Of a stretch of DNA of 15,149 nucleotides, positions 7,237-13,961 are shown one piece after another (within the stretch, counting starts at the first letter, position 1; the number at the start of each line of letters is the position of its first letter). Origin of the DNA: UBA1738 sp045591565 (lineage in GTDB: Bacteria; Bacillota; Clostridia; UBA1381). The notes under the pieces are model-generated. The model ran no database searches. It saw only the letters and a list, made by a program, of their open reading frames with translations, and had not been told where the DNA came from. Both the position numbers and the translations under genes were made by a program. Where the stretch lies: contig JAZNTB010000006.1 of assembly GCA_045591565.1 (NCBI GenBank), positions 1 to 15,149 of the forward strand, in the 5' to 3' direction.

Positions 7237-8116
7237 ACTGTGGTGCAGGATTTATATGCACCATACAATGCTTTACATATTCTATTTCACTTTCAATGCA
7301 GTCGTGAACCTTTTCTGCAATTTCGTGGGCGTCTATAAGGGGGAGGTTTGCGTCAACAAAAATTTCCACATCTATATAAATTTTGTTCCCGAAAATTCTG
7401 GTTTTCAAATCATCTATTCCCATAACACCGTCACAGCTAAGAATAATATCCTGAATTCTGGCTGCTGTTTCGGCATCGCAGGCATGGTCGGTCATCTTGT
7501 TGAGAGAATCGCGGAAAACATCGATGGCAGCCTTTATAATGAAAATACTTATCAAAACCGCCGCAATCGGGTCTAAAAGCGGAAATCCAAGCCTTGCTCC
7601 TAAAATTCCTGCAAAGCTGCCGACAGAGGAAAGTGCATCGGAGCGGTGATGCCAGGCATCAGCGGCGAGTGCTCCTGAATTAATGCTGTCTGCTGCGGCT
7701 TTGGTGTACCAATACATACCCTCTTTAACGGCGATTGAAAGAATGGCTGCAAAAAGGGCAAGCTTTCCTGGGATTGCCGGAGATGTGGCAGGAGAAAATA
7801 CCTTTTCTATGCCGGAGATTCCAATTCCTATGCCGGTCAGGGCGAGAATGGCGGACAGGATTATTGCGGCTGCGCACTCCAGCCTTTCGTGTCCGTATTG
7901 ATGCTCTGTGTCGGCGTCCTTGCTTGCAAGGCGTATTCCTATTATAACCACGACGGTGCTGATGATGTCGGAAGCTGAATGAACGGCGTCGGATATCATT
8001 GCAACGGATGAGGATATAATACCCGCAAAAAGCTTGAATGCGCTAAGTGCGGCATTTATTATAATTGTAACGGCAGATACCCGCGAGGCAATTTGACTGG
8101 ATGGTGTTTTTTGCAT
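7235..8116 (-). CDS. cation diffusion facilitator (CDF) family transporter
   Basis: Membrane antiporter of the cation-efflux family that exports divalent metals (Zn, Fe, Mn or similar) in exchange for protons. The protein is 293 residues. About six transmembrane segments precede a cytoplasmic C-terminal domain (from about 210), where HEIAEKVHDCIES and the final VKHCMVHINP are typical. Metal-site residues look intact: H46-x3-D50 in TM2 (SDAVHSASD) and H156-x3-D160 in TM5 (DAWHHRSD). The hallmark YGHERLE is at 74-80. The His-Asp pairs are more like zinc-type than DxxxD manganese-type members, but specificity is uncertain. The start ATG (8116-8114) follows AGGAGTGG, and a consensus promoter lies at 8206-8178. 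It is convergent with serA and otherwise stands alone. Confidence 0.94.
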   Translation of the reverse strand: MQKTPSSQIASRVSAVTIIINAALSAFKLFAGIISSSVAMISDAVHSASDIISTVVVIIGIRLASKDADTEHQYGHERLECAAAIILSAILALTGIGIGISGIEKVFSPATSPAIPGKLALFAAILSIAVKEGMYWYTKAAADSINSGALAADAWHHRSDALSSVGSFAGILGARLGFPLLDPIAAVLISIFIIKAAIDVFRDSLNKMTDHACDAETAARIQDIILSCDGVMGIDDLKTRIFGNKIYIDVEIFVDANLPLIDAHEIAEKVHDCIESEIEYVKHCMVHINPAPQ

Positions 8117-8177
8117 AAAACCACTCCTATAAAAATATCTGCAGATTTTAAGCAGACGAAAAATAACAATTTTTCAT

Positions 8178-8206
8178 ATAATATCATAATCACTTTGGTG
8201 TGTCAA
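8178..8206 (-). promoter_or_regulatory. sigma-A-type promoter of the CDF transporter
   Basis: On the minus strand, TTGACA (8206-8201), a 17-nt spacer and TATTAT (8183-8178), preceded by TGA (extended -10). Just downstream, around the expected start, lies a 7-bp inverted repeat, GAAAAAT (8158-8164) with ATTTTTC (8169-8175). This could be an operator or a 5' hairpin. Confidence 0.78.
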
Positions 8207-8230
8207 GGCAAGCTTTTGAGAAAAGGTGTT

Positions 8231-8256
8231 AAGCCGCCGGCTGTAGCCGGCGGCTT
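8231..8256. repeat. GC-rich perfect inverted repeat, probable terminator of the 38-codon gene
   Basis: The 12-base arms (8231-8242 and 8245-8256) are fully complementary, giving in practice a 10-bp stem AAGCCGCCGG with a 6-nt loop. Only four T follow on the plus strand (8255-8258) and two on the minus strand. It lies downstream of the minus-strand small gene and upstream of the CDF promoter, so it may insulate the two. Weak T-tracts make the terminator call tentative. Confidence 0.6.
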
Positions 8257-8282
8257 TTCGCTAAAGCACATTAAGTATTTTA

Positions 8283-8399
8283 TTAGTCGTTGCACATGCA
8301 TGTAACAATTACGATGATGATAAGAACCCATAAAATCATATCGAAATCGAAATTACCGCAGCCACCGTATCTGGTGTTCTGGTATCCACATTCACCCAT
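8283..8399 (-). CDS. 38-residue Gly/Cys-containing single-span membrane protein (YjcZ-like)
   Basis: Very small protein starting MGECGYQNTRYGGCG and ending VTCMCND. A polar, glycine- and aromatic-rich head (1-20) is followed by one hydrophobic segment (about 21-35), with cysteines at 4, 14, 34 and 36. The coding call rests on a perfect AAAGGAGG (8414-8407) seven nucleotides before the ATG, the compact frame ending in TAA, and an amino-acid layout like the tiny Gly-rich YjcZ-type proteins of spore formers, some of which are spore-coat associated. No function can be read from the sequence. Upstream are a sigma-K-like promoter (8470-8443) and a hairpin at the predicted mRNA 5' end (8435-8420), which fit late sporulation expression in the mother cell. 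Downstream is the GC-rich inverted repeat. The overlapping plus-strand frame (8290-8472) has no such signals. Confidence 0.78.
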   Translation of the reverse strand: MGECGYQNTRYGGCGNFDFDMILWVLIIIVIVTCMCND

Positions 8400-8419
8400 G
8401 ATTATGCCTCCTTTCAGCG

Positions 8420-8435
8420 TCGGTCTTATGACCGA
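8420..8435 (-). promoter_or_regulatory. 5'-terminal hairpin in the leader of the 38-codon gene
   Basis: TCGGTC (8420-8425) pairs with GACCGA (8430-8435) around a 4-nt loop. With the predicted start near 8437 the hairpin would sit at the extreme 5' end of the mRNA, upstream of the Shine-Dalgarno. Such a position often protects mRNA from 5'-end-dependent decay. Confidence 0.5.
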
Positions 8436-8442
8436 TTTAATA

Positions 8443-8470
8443 TATACTATGTTTTTTGAGAAGATTTGGT
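8443..8470 (-). promoter_or_regulatory. sigma-K-like promoter candidate of the 38-codon gene
   Basis: On the minus strand, ACC (8470-8468), a 16-nt spacer and CATAGTATA (8451-8443) match the Bacillus sigma-K pattern mACm and CATAnnnTA. No sigma-A pair with good spacing is seen here. The AC-type -35 is short, so the chance-match risk is real. Confidence 0.4.
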
Positions 8471-8478
8471 AGCTTGTA

Positions 8479-8507
8479 TTGAAATTTTTTTATTTTTGGT
8501 GTATAAT
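8479..8507 (+). promoter_or_regulatory. sigma-A-type promoter of the DUF896-asnS-GNAT-rarA-nadE cluster
   Basis: TTGAAA (8479-8484), a 17-nt spacer and a perfect TATAAT (8502-8507). The transcript start near 8514 leaves a leader of about 16 nt that is almost entirely the GGAGGG Shine-Dalgarno (8515-8520). I see no further promoter within the next 5 kb, so this probably serves all five genes. Confidence 0.8.
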
Positions 8508-8529
8508 GTAAATTGGAGGGAAAGATGAT

Positions 8530-8703
8530 ATGGAACAAAGTAAGATTTTAAGAATAAATGAGCTTGCGAAAAAGTCCAAAGAAGAAGGGCTGACCGAAAG
8601 CGAAAAACAGGAACAAAAAGCCTTAAGAGAAGAGTATTTAGAGGCTATAAGACGAAACTTCAGGGCAACACTTGACAGCGTTGAGATTGTGGATAAAAAT
8701 TAA
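8530..8703 (+). CDS. DUF896 / YnzC-family small protein
   Basis: 57-residue cytoplasmic protein. The N-terminal half, ILRINELAKKSKEEGLTESE (6-25), then EKQEQKALREEYLEAIRRNF (25-44) and LDSVEIVD (48-55), is the DUF896 pattern seen in Bacillus YnzC: a two-helix hairpin followed by a short strand. It lacks the longer C-terminal tail of YnzC. The molecular role of the family is not established to my knowledge. GGAGGG lies nine nucleotides before the ATG. It is the first gene of the cluster and asnS starts 25 bp after its stop, so the two are likely co-transcribed. Confidence 0.9.
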   Translation: MEQSKILRINELAKKSKEEGLTESEKQEQKALREEYLEAIRRNFRATLDSVEIVDKN

Positions 8704-8728
8704 ATTTAGTATAGAGAGGAATTTTGAA

Positions 8729-10117
8729 ATGAAAGCATTGGTTAAGGAGATTTACAGAAATACCGAAAAGTTTGCAGGTCAGGAGGTTACGGTTTCCGGC
8801 TGGGTCAGAAATATCCGTGCATCAAAAAACTTCGGGTTTATTGAGCTTAATGACGGAAGCTTTTTTAAGAGTATCCAGATAGTGATTGAGGATAATCTTG
8901 ACAACTTCGACAAGCTGACACACTTAAATATATCGGCGGCTGTTACTGTTACGGGAACACTCGTTTTGACACCGGATGCAAAGCAGGCGTTTGAAATCAA
9001 GGCGGAAAAAGCTGTGATTGAGGGACTTTCAACTCCTGATTACCCAATCCAGAACAAACGCCATACCTTTGAATACTTGCGGACACAGTGCCATCTTCGC
9101 CCGAGAACAAATACATTTAGTGCGGTATTTCGCATAAGATCAATGATTGCCTATGCAATTCATCAGTTCTTTCAGGACAGAGGCTTTGTCTATGTTCATA
9201 CTCCAATTATCACAACAAGTGACTGCGAGGGTGCAGGAGAAATGTTCCAGGTTACAACTATGGATATGAATGAGCTGCCGAAAACAGATAAGGGAAATGT
9301 TGATTATTCAAAGGATTTCTTCGCAAAGCCTGCAAACCTGACAGTTTCAGGTCAGCTTAATGTTGAAACCTACTGCATGGCGTTCCGTAATGTTTATACC
9401 TTCGGACCTACTTTCCGTGCAGAAAATTCAAATACAACCCGCCACGCAGCAGAATTCTGGATGATTGAGCCGGAAATTGCCTTTGCTGACCTTGCTGACA
9501 ATATGGAGATTGCCGAGGATATGATAAAATATATTATTAACTACTGTCTTGAAAACGCACCGGAGGAAATGGCGTTCTTCAATCAGTTTATCGACAAGGG
9601 ACTTTTAGACAGGCTTAACAATGTAGTTTCAAATGAGTTCGCAAGGGTAACATATACCGAGGCGATAGAAATTTTAAAGAAAAATAATGACAAGTTCGAC
9701 TATCCAGTTGAATGGGGCTGCGACTTGCAGACAGAACACGAAAGATTTTTGACCGAAGAGGTTTACAAAAAGCCTGTGTTTGTGACAGATTACCCGAAGG
9801 AAATCAAGGCATTCTATATGAAATTAAACGATGACGGAAAGACTGTTGCGGCATGCGACCTTTTGGTTCCGGGTATCGGCGAGATTATCGGAGGAAGCCA
9901 GAGAGAGGAAAACTACGAGGTTTTAGAAAGCCGTATGAAGGAATGTGGATTAAATCCTGAGGATTATGGTTTCTATCTTGACCTTAGAAAATACGGAACA
10001 AATAAGCACGCAGGCTTTGGACTTGGATTTGAAAGAGCGGTTATGTATATAACAGGTATGCAAAATATCCGTGATGTACTGCCGTTCCCGAGAACAGTGG
10101 GCACAGCCGAATTTTAA
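8729..10117 (+). CDS. asnS: asparagine--tRNA ligase
   Basis: Class IIb aminoacyl-tRNA synthetase that charges tRNA-Asn. The protein is 462 residues, the family's usual size. An N-terminal OB-fold anticodon-binding domain covers about 18-100 (VTVSGWVRNIRASKNFGFIEL). The catalytic core follows, with the AsnRS-type HLRPRTNTFSAVFRIR (122-137), motif 2 at FGPTFRAENSNTTRHAAEFW (225-244), GGSQREENYEVL (388-399) and motif 3 GFGLGFERAVMY (429-440), ending NIRDVLPFPR. Overall layout and the GGSQRE segment favour AsnRS over AspRS. The start is the ATG at 8729, eight nucleotides after AGAGAGGA. The longer in-frame TTG at 8672 would run inside the DUF896 gene and has no RBS. No T-box precedes it. The GNAT gene follows after 15 bp. 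Confidence 0.97.
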   Translation: MKALVKEIYRNTEKFAGQEVTVSGWVRNIRASKNFGFIELNDGSFFKSIQIVIEDNLDNFDKLTHLNISAAVTVTGTLVLTPDAKQAFEIKAEKAVIEGLSTPDYPIQNKRHTFEYLRTQCHLRPRTNTFSAVFRIRSMIAYAIHQFFQDRGFVYVHTPIITTSDCEGAGEMFQVTTMDMNELPKTDKGNVDYSKDFFAKPANLTVSGQLNVETYCMAFRNVYTFGPTFRAENSNTTRHAAEFWMIEPEIAFADLADNMEIAEDMIKYIINYCLENAPEEMAFFNQFIDKGLLDRLNNVVSNEFARVTYTEAIEILKKNNDKFDYPVEWGCDLQTEHERFLTEEVYKKPVFVTDYPKEIKAFYMKLNDDGKTVAACDLLVPGIGEIIGGSQREENYEVLESRMKECGLNPEDYGFYLDLRKYGTNKHAGFGLGFERAVMYITGMQNIRDVLPFPRTVGTAEF

Positions 10118-10132
10118 TCAGAGGAATAAACA

Positions 10133-10591
10133 ATGCTTGAATTCAAATATATTTTTGGCGAAAACGGATATGAACTTGCGAAGGATATGCGAGAGCGTAT
10201 CTTCGGAGAAGAGCTTGGAATGACAAAGCTTTGTGACGACAAAGAGGCGGACTCATACCATTTTATCGGCTATGACAAAACTCTGCAGATTGGTGTTTCA
10301 AGACTCACACAGATTGATGAGAGAAACTTTTCTATCGCTTATGTCGCGATAGAAAAGGGTTATCGCCGTCAGTTCGTGGGCGACCTTGTGATGCGTGCAT
10401 TGGCAGATAAAACAGTAACTCTTGGCGGAAGCTCAATCATGGTGGAATCGCCAGTTACCGAAAAGGGATTCTTTGAGTATGAGGGCTATGAGGCTGTCGG
10501 CGAGGAATATATATCGGACGGCAGGAGCTATATTAAGATGGTAAAGGATTTGACTAAAGTTGAAAAGTCGTGCAGGGGGTGCGCAAAATGA
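10133..10591 (+). CDS. GNAT-like acetyltransferase with degenerate acetyl-CoA loop
   Basis: 152-residue protein with the fold-order pattern of GNAT N-acetyltransferases: an N-terminal substrate region, then strand IAYVAIEKGYRRQFVGDLVMRALADK (68-93, motif A) and the C-terminal FFEYEGYEAVGEEYISDG (113-130), which resembles the usual F-Y-x-x-x-G-F segment. The pyrophosphate-binding loop normally reads R-G-x-G-x-G/A. Here it is RRQFVG (78-83), with Arg and Phe replacing the first two glycines, so activity may be altered. The substrate is unknown. AGAGGA lies about seven nucleotides before the ATG. The gene sits 15 bp after asnS, and its stop overlaps the rarA start (ATGA). The last dozen residues (TKVEKSCRGCAK) are encoded by the segment holding the rarA Shine-Dalgarno and may be a by-product of that overlap. 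Confidence 0.75.
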   Translation: MLEFKYIFGENGYELAKDMRERIFGEELGMTKLCDDKEADSYHFIGYDKTLQIGVSRLTQIDERNFSIAYVAIEKGYRRQFVGDLVMRALADKTVTLGGSSIMVESPVTEKGFFEYEGYEAVGEEYISDGRSYIKMVKDLTKVEKSCRGCAK

Positions 10592-11865
10592 GCAGACCTT
10601 TGGCTGACCGTATGCGCCCCCAAACTTTGGACGAGGTAGTGGGTCAGGAACATTTGATAGGAAATAACGGGATTTTGCGGCGGCTTTTAGAGCAGGGCGA
10701 AGTCCCGAATATGATTTTTTACGGACCGAGCGGTATAGGAAAAACGACGGTTGCAAATATTATAGCAAAAAGAACAGGAAAAACTCTGCACCGCTTAAAT
10801 GCGACATCTGCATCGGTTGCAGACATAAAGGATATCATAAATTCGCTCGATACATTTATGACGGCGAACGGGGTTCTTTTATACCTTGACGAGATTCAGC
10901 ACTTCAATAAAAAACAGCAGCAGTCGCTTCTTGAATTTATGGAGAACGGTAAAATAACATTGATTGCAAGTACCACCGAAAATCCGTACTTCTATGTGTA
11001 TAATGCTGTTTTGTCACGAAGTGTTGTTTTTGAATTCTTGCCGGTAAATGAAAATGAGATAAAAAAGGCGCTTGAGCGGGCAAGCGGAATTTTGGCGGGG
11101 AGCGACTACAGCTCATATAAAATCACGGCAGAGGATGCCGCGCTTATGCATATTGCACGAACTAGCGGCGGAGATGTACGAAAAGCACTAAACAGTCTTG
11201 AGCTTTGCTTTTTAACGACAGTTGCTAATGAGGACGGCGAGATGGTAATAACCGAAAAAACGGCAGAGGCGGCAACGCAGCGAAAGGTTTTGAGATATGA
11301 CCGTGACGGGGACAGCCATTATGATGTTTTGAGCGCATTCCAGAAATCGATACGCGGCTCAGACCCTGATGCGGCGGTTTACTATCTTGCAAAAATATTA
11401 TCGGCAGGAGATATGATGAGTGCCTGCCGCAGACTTTTAGTGATTGCATCGGAGGATATCGGGCTTGCCTATCCACAGGCAGCGGCAATAACCAAGGCGT
11501 GTGTTGATTCGGCCCTGCAGCTTGGAATGCCGGAAGCACGAATCCCGCTTGCTGAAGCGGTTATTATGCTTGCAACAGCACCGAAATCAAACTCTGCAAT
11601 AAACGCGATAGATAGTGCAATGAGCGATATCGCATCAAAGGATACGGGAAGTATTCCGGCGCACCTGCAGGATTCACATTACGCAGGAGCGGAGAAGATG
11701 AATCACGGACAGGGCTACCGCTATCCACACGGCTATCCGAATCACTATGTAAAACAGCAATATTTACCTGATAAAATAAAAAATGTCGTTTATTATGAAT
11801 ACGGCGACAACAAAATGGAAAAATTAAACAAGGAATATTGGGATAAAATAAAGGAGAACTCCTGA
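10588..11865 (+). CDS. rarA: replication-associated recombination protein A (RarA/MgsA) AAA+ ATPase
   Basis: AAA+ ATPase of the clamp-loader clade that acts at stalled or damaged replication forks with SSB and the replisome. The protein is 425 residues, about the length of Bacillus RarA. It opens with PLADRMRPQTLDEVVGQEHL. Walker A is GPSGIGKT (46-53), Walker B LLYLDEI (97-103), the sensor region is ASTTENP (127-133), and the SGGDVRKALNSLE segment is at 193-205. The C-terminal MgsA region has ASEDIGLAYPQA (287-298) and HGYPNHYVKQQYLP (381-394). The ATG at 10588 is chosen because AGGGGG lies about eight nucleotides upstream and the codon overlaps the GNAT stop (ATGA). An upstream GTG at 10570 has no RBS. 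Its own stop overlaps the nadE start. Confidence 0.96.
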   Translation: MSRPLADRMRPQTLDEVVGQEHLIGNNGILRRLLEQGEVPNMIFYGPSGIGKTTVANIIAKRTGKTLHRLNATSASVADIKDIINSLDTFMTANGVLLYLDEIQHFNKKQQQSLLEFMENGKITLIASTTENPYFYVYNAVLSRSVVFEFLPVNENEIKKALERASGILAGSDYSSYKITAEDAALMHIARTSGGDVRKALNSLELCFLTTVANEDGEMVITEKTAEAATQRKVLRYDRDGDSHYDVLSAFQKSIRGSDPDAAVYYLAKILSAGDMMSACRRLLVIASEDIGLAYPQAAAITKACVDSALQLGMPEARIPLAEAVIMLATAPKSNSAINAIDSAMSDIASKDTGSIPAHLQDSHYAGAEKMNHGQGYRYPHGYPNHYVKQQYLPDKIKNVVYYEYGDNKMEKLNKEYWDKIKENS

Positions 11866-13793
11866 TGAAACACGGATTTGTAAAGGTTTGTGCAGCAACC
11901 CCGGAAGTTAAGGTTGCAGACTGTCGGTTTAATTCGGCAGAGATAATAAAGAGCATACAAAGGGCGGCAGAAGAAGGGGCAAAAATTGCGGTGTTCCCCG
12001 AACTCTGTGTTACGGGCTATACCTGTGGCGACCTGTTTTTACAGGACGCGCTTATTTGTGCGGCAAAAGAAGCTGTTTTAAAAATTGCTAAGGCAACGGC
12101 ACTTTTTAATATGACTATAGTTATAGGCGCGCCGATTACAGTGGGACAAAAGCTGTATAACTGTGCTGCTATATTATACCGCGGTAAGGTGGTTGCGATA
12201 ATACCCAAGAGTAACATCCCGAACTATGGCGAGTTTTCCGAGATACGACATTTTGCTTGCGGAACCGACGAAACAAAAATGATTGTGTTTGGTGATGAAT
12301 GTGTTCCCTTCGGTACAAAGATATTGATAAAAGATAGGAATGTACAAAATCTTGCACTTGCGGTAGAAATATGCGAAGACCTTGAGGTGACTGCTCCGCC
12401 GTCTGGTATGCATAGCGCAGCCGGGGCAACGGTTATCGCAAATCTTTCGGCAAGTAACGAATTTGTAGAAAAAGCATTAAAGCGGAAAAATTTGGTTGTA
12501 TCACAATCCGAAAGGACTATTGGAGGATATATATATGCCGCAGCGGGTGTGGGGGAATCTACTACCGACACCGTGTACGGCGGAGATAGCATCATATGCG
12601 AAAACGGAAAGCTTCTTGCTCGCAAAAACCGTTTTGAAAATGGTATTGTGTTTTCTGAAATTGATGTTGATATGCTTGCTTTTGAGAGAAGAAGAATTTC
12701 AACATTTGAACAGGGAGAAGATTATTATATAGTAGAAACTGAGCTTGAAACGGAAGAAACCGGGCTTACAAGAACAGTAAAACGCTTACCGTTCTTGCCG
12801 GAAAACGAACAAAATATTAAGGAATATTGTAACGAAATTCTACAAATCCAGTCTAATGCGTTAGCAAGACGCCTTTTTCATACGGGCGCTAAAACTGCAG
12901 TTATTGGGATTTCAGGTGGACTCGACTCGACTCTTGCTCTTATTGTTGCAGCAAGAGCATTTGATATAGCAGGCCTTGACCGCAGGAATATCCTTGCCGT
13001 TACGATGCCTTGCTTCGGTACAACAAAAAGAACATATGATAATGCGGTAGCACTTTCAAACGAGATGGGAGCTACTCTTAGCGAAATAAACATCAAAGCA
13101 GCTGTTCTGCAGCACTTTGAAGATATAGGACAGGACAAGGAAAAGTTCGATGTGACCTTTGAAAATGCACAGGCAAGAGAACGTACACAGGTTTTGATGG
13201 ATGTAGCCAATAAAACGGGCGGTGTTGTTATAGGAACAGGCGATATGTCGGAGCTGGCACTTGGCTGGGCGACCTATAACGGCGACCATATGTCGATGTA
13301 CGGCGTGAATTCGGGAGTGCCGAAAACAGTAATCAGGTATCTGATAGAGTACGAGGCTCACAGGCTTGAAAGTGCGGAGCTGAAAAAGGTACTGACCGAT
13401 ATTTTAAACACACCGGTAAGCCCTGAACTTCTTCCGCCGGAAAATGGGGAGATATCGCAAAAAACAGAACAGTTTGTGGGGCCGTATATTTTGCACGATT
13501 TCTTCTTATATTATATGATGAGATTTGGGTTTGCTCCTGAAAAGATATACCGCCTTGCAAAGTGTGCCTTCTCTGGTGAGTTTACAGACAGCGAAATACT
13601 TGAATGGATGAAAGTGTTCTACAGAAGATTTTTCTCGCAGCAATTCAAGCGGTCGTGCCTGCCTGACGGGCCGAAGGTGACGGAAATATCTCTTTCTCCA
13701 AGGGGTGGTCTTCAAATGCCGAGTGATGCATCCGGCAGCGTATGGATTAACGAAATTGACATATTGCTACAAAAAAGCCCCCGCAAAAATTGA
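11865..13793 (+). CDS. nadE: glutamine-dependent NAD(+) synthetase
   Basis: Final step of NAD synthesis: amidation of nicotinate adenine dinucleotide using ATP and glutamine. It is a two-domain protein of 642 residues. The N-terminal nitrilase-like glutaminase has its triad at E46 (FPELCVTGYTCGDLF), K115 (IIPKSNIPNYGEF) and C170 (EICEDLE). The C-terminal synthetase holds the PP-loop SGGLDS (350-355), MPCFGTTKRTYDNA (381-394), VIGTGDMSELALGWATYNGD (455-474) and GVPKTVIRYL (484-493). The domain fusion means ammonia comes from glutamine through an internal channel. AAGGAG lies eight nucleotides before the ATG, and the start overlaps the rarA stop (TGATG), so translational coupling is likely. It is the last gene of the cluster. 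No clear terminator separates it from the rRNA promoters. Confidence 0.97.
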   Translation: MKHGFVKVCAATPEVKVADCRFNSAEIIKSIQRAAEEGAKIAVFPELCVTGYTCGDLFLQDALICAAKEAVLKIAKATALFNMTIVIGAPITVGQKLYNCAAILYRGKVVAIIPKSNIPNYGEFSEIRHFACGTDETKMIVFGDECVPFGTKILIKDRNVQNLALAVEICEDLEVTAPPSGMHSAAGATVIANLSASNEFVEKALKRKNLVVSQSERTIGGYIYAAAGVGESTTDTVYGGDSIICENGKLLARKNRFENGIVFSEIDVDMLAFERRRISTFEQGEDYYIVETELETEETGLTRTVKRLPFLPENEQNIKEYCNEILQIQSNALARRLFHTGAKTAVIGISGGLDSTLALIVAARAFDIAGLDRRNILAVTMPCFGTTKRTYDNAVALSNEMGATLSEINIKAAVLQHFEDIGQDKEKFDVTFENAQARERTQVLMDVANKTGGVVIGTGDMSELALGWATYNGDHMSMYGVNSGVPKTVIRYLIEYEAHRLESAELKKVLTDILNTPVSPELLPPENGEISQKTEQFVGPYILHDFFLYYMMRFGFAPEKIYRLAKCAFSGEFTDSEILEWMKVFYRRFFSQQFKRSCLPDGPKVTEISLSPRGGLQMPSDASGSVWINEIDILLQKSPRKN

Positions 13794-13839
13794 AAAAGAG
13801 GGGAATTTGCATAGACTTAAACAATTTTGTCAAAAACTC

Positions 13840-13867
13840 TTGACAAATATAAGCCGGATGTGATAAT
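13840..13867 (+). promoter_or_regulatory. rRNA operon promoter P1
   Basis: TTGACA (13840-13845), a 16-nt spacer and GATAAT (13862-13867), with TG at 13859-13860 (extended -10). The -35 lies in the right arm of a perfect 8-bp inverted repeat, TTTGTCAA (13826-13833) with TTGACAAA (13840-13847). The -10 lies in a 25-nt block (13857-13881) repeated at P2. Confidence 0.75.
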
Positions 13868-13896
13868 ATAAACAAGCTGTCCGCTTGAAAGATGCT

Positions 13897-13929
13897 TTTA
13901 AAAAATATTTCAAAAAATATTTAAAAAAA
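13897..13929 (+). promoter_or_regulatory. A-tract UP-like element upstream of rRNA promoter P2
   Basis: AAAAAATATTT occurs at 13900-13910 and again at 13912-13922, followed by seven A (13923-13929), directly upstream of the P2 -35. Repeated A-tracts here are typical of UP elements that contact the RNA polymerase alpha subunit at rRNA promoters. The call is from composition and position only. Confidence 0.55.
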
Positions 13930-13932
13930 GTA

Positions 13933-13959
13933 TTGACAAGAGGGAGTAGATGTGATAAT
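13933..13959 (+). promoter_or_regulatory. rRNA operon promoter P2
   Basis: TTGACA (13933-13938) and GATAAT (13954-13959) with TG at 13951-13952. The 15-nt spacer is short, so the extended -10 may matter, or the real hexamer may be ATAATA one base later. It repeats the P1 block at 13949-13973 with one mismatch, 92 nt downstream of P1. Confidence 0.75.
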
Positions 13960-13961
13960 AT

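Noticed and set aside
8290..8472. Plus-strand frame of 60 codons across the small-gene region.
   Set aside because: It lacks an RBS and overlaps the minus-strand 38-codon gene, which has a perfect Shine-Dalgarno and a membrane-protein pattern.
8672..8729. TTG at 8672 as the asnS start, and GTG at 10570 as the rarA start.
   Set aside because: Both lie inside the preceding gene without an RBS, whereas the ATGs at 8729 and 10588 have good Shine-Dalgarno sequences and family-typical N-termini.
13805..13833. Divergent promoter using the reversed TTGACA at 13833-13828.
   Set aside because: No acceptable -10 is found 16-18 nt away on the minus strand and no minus-strand gene is present.
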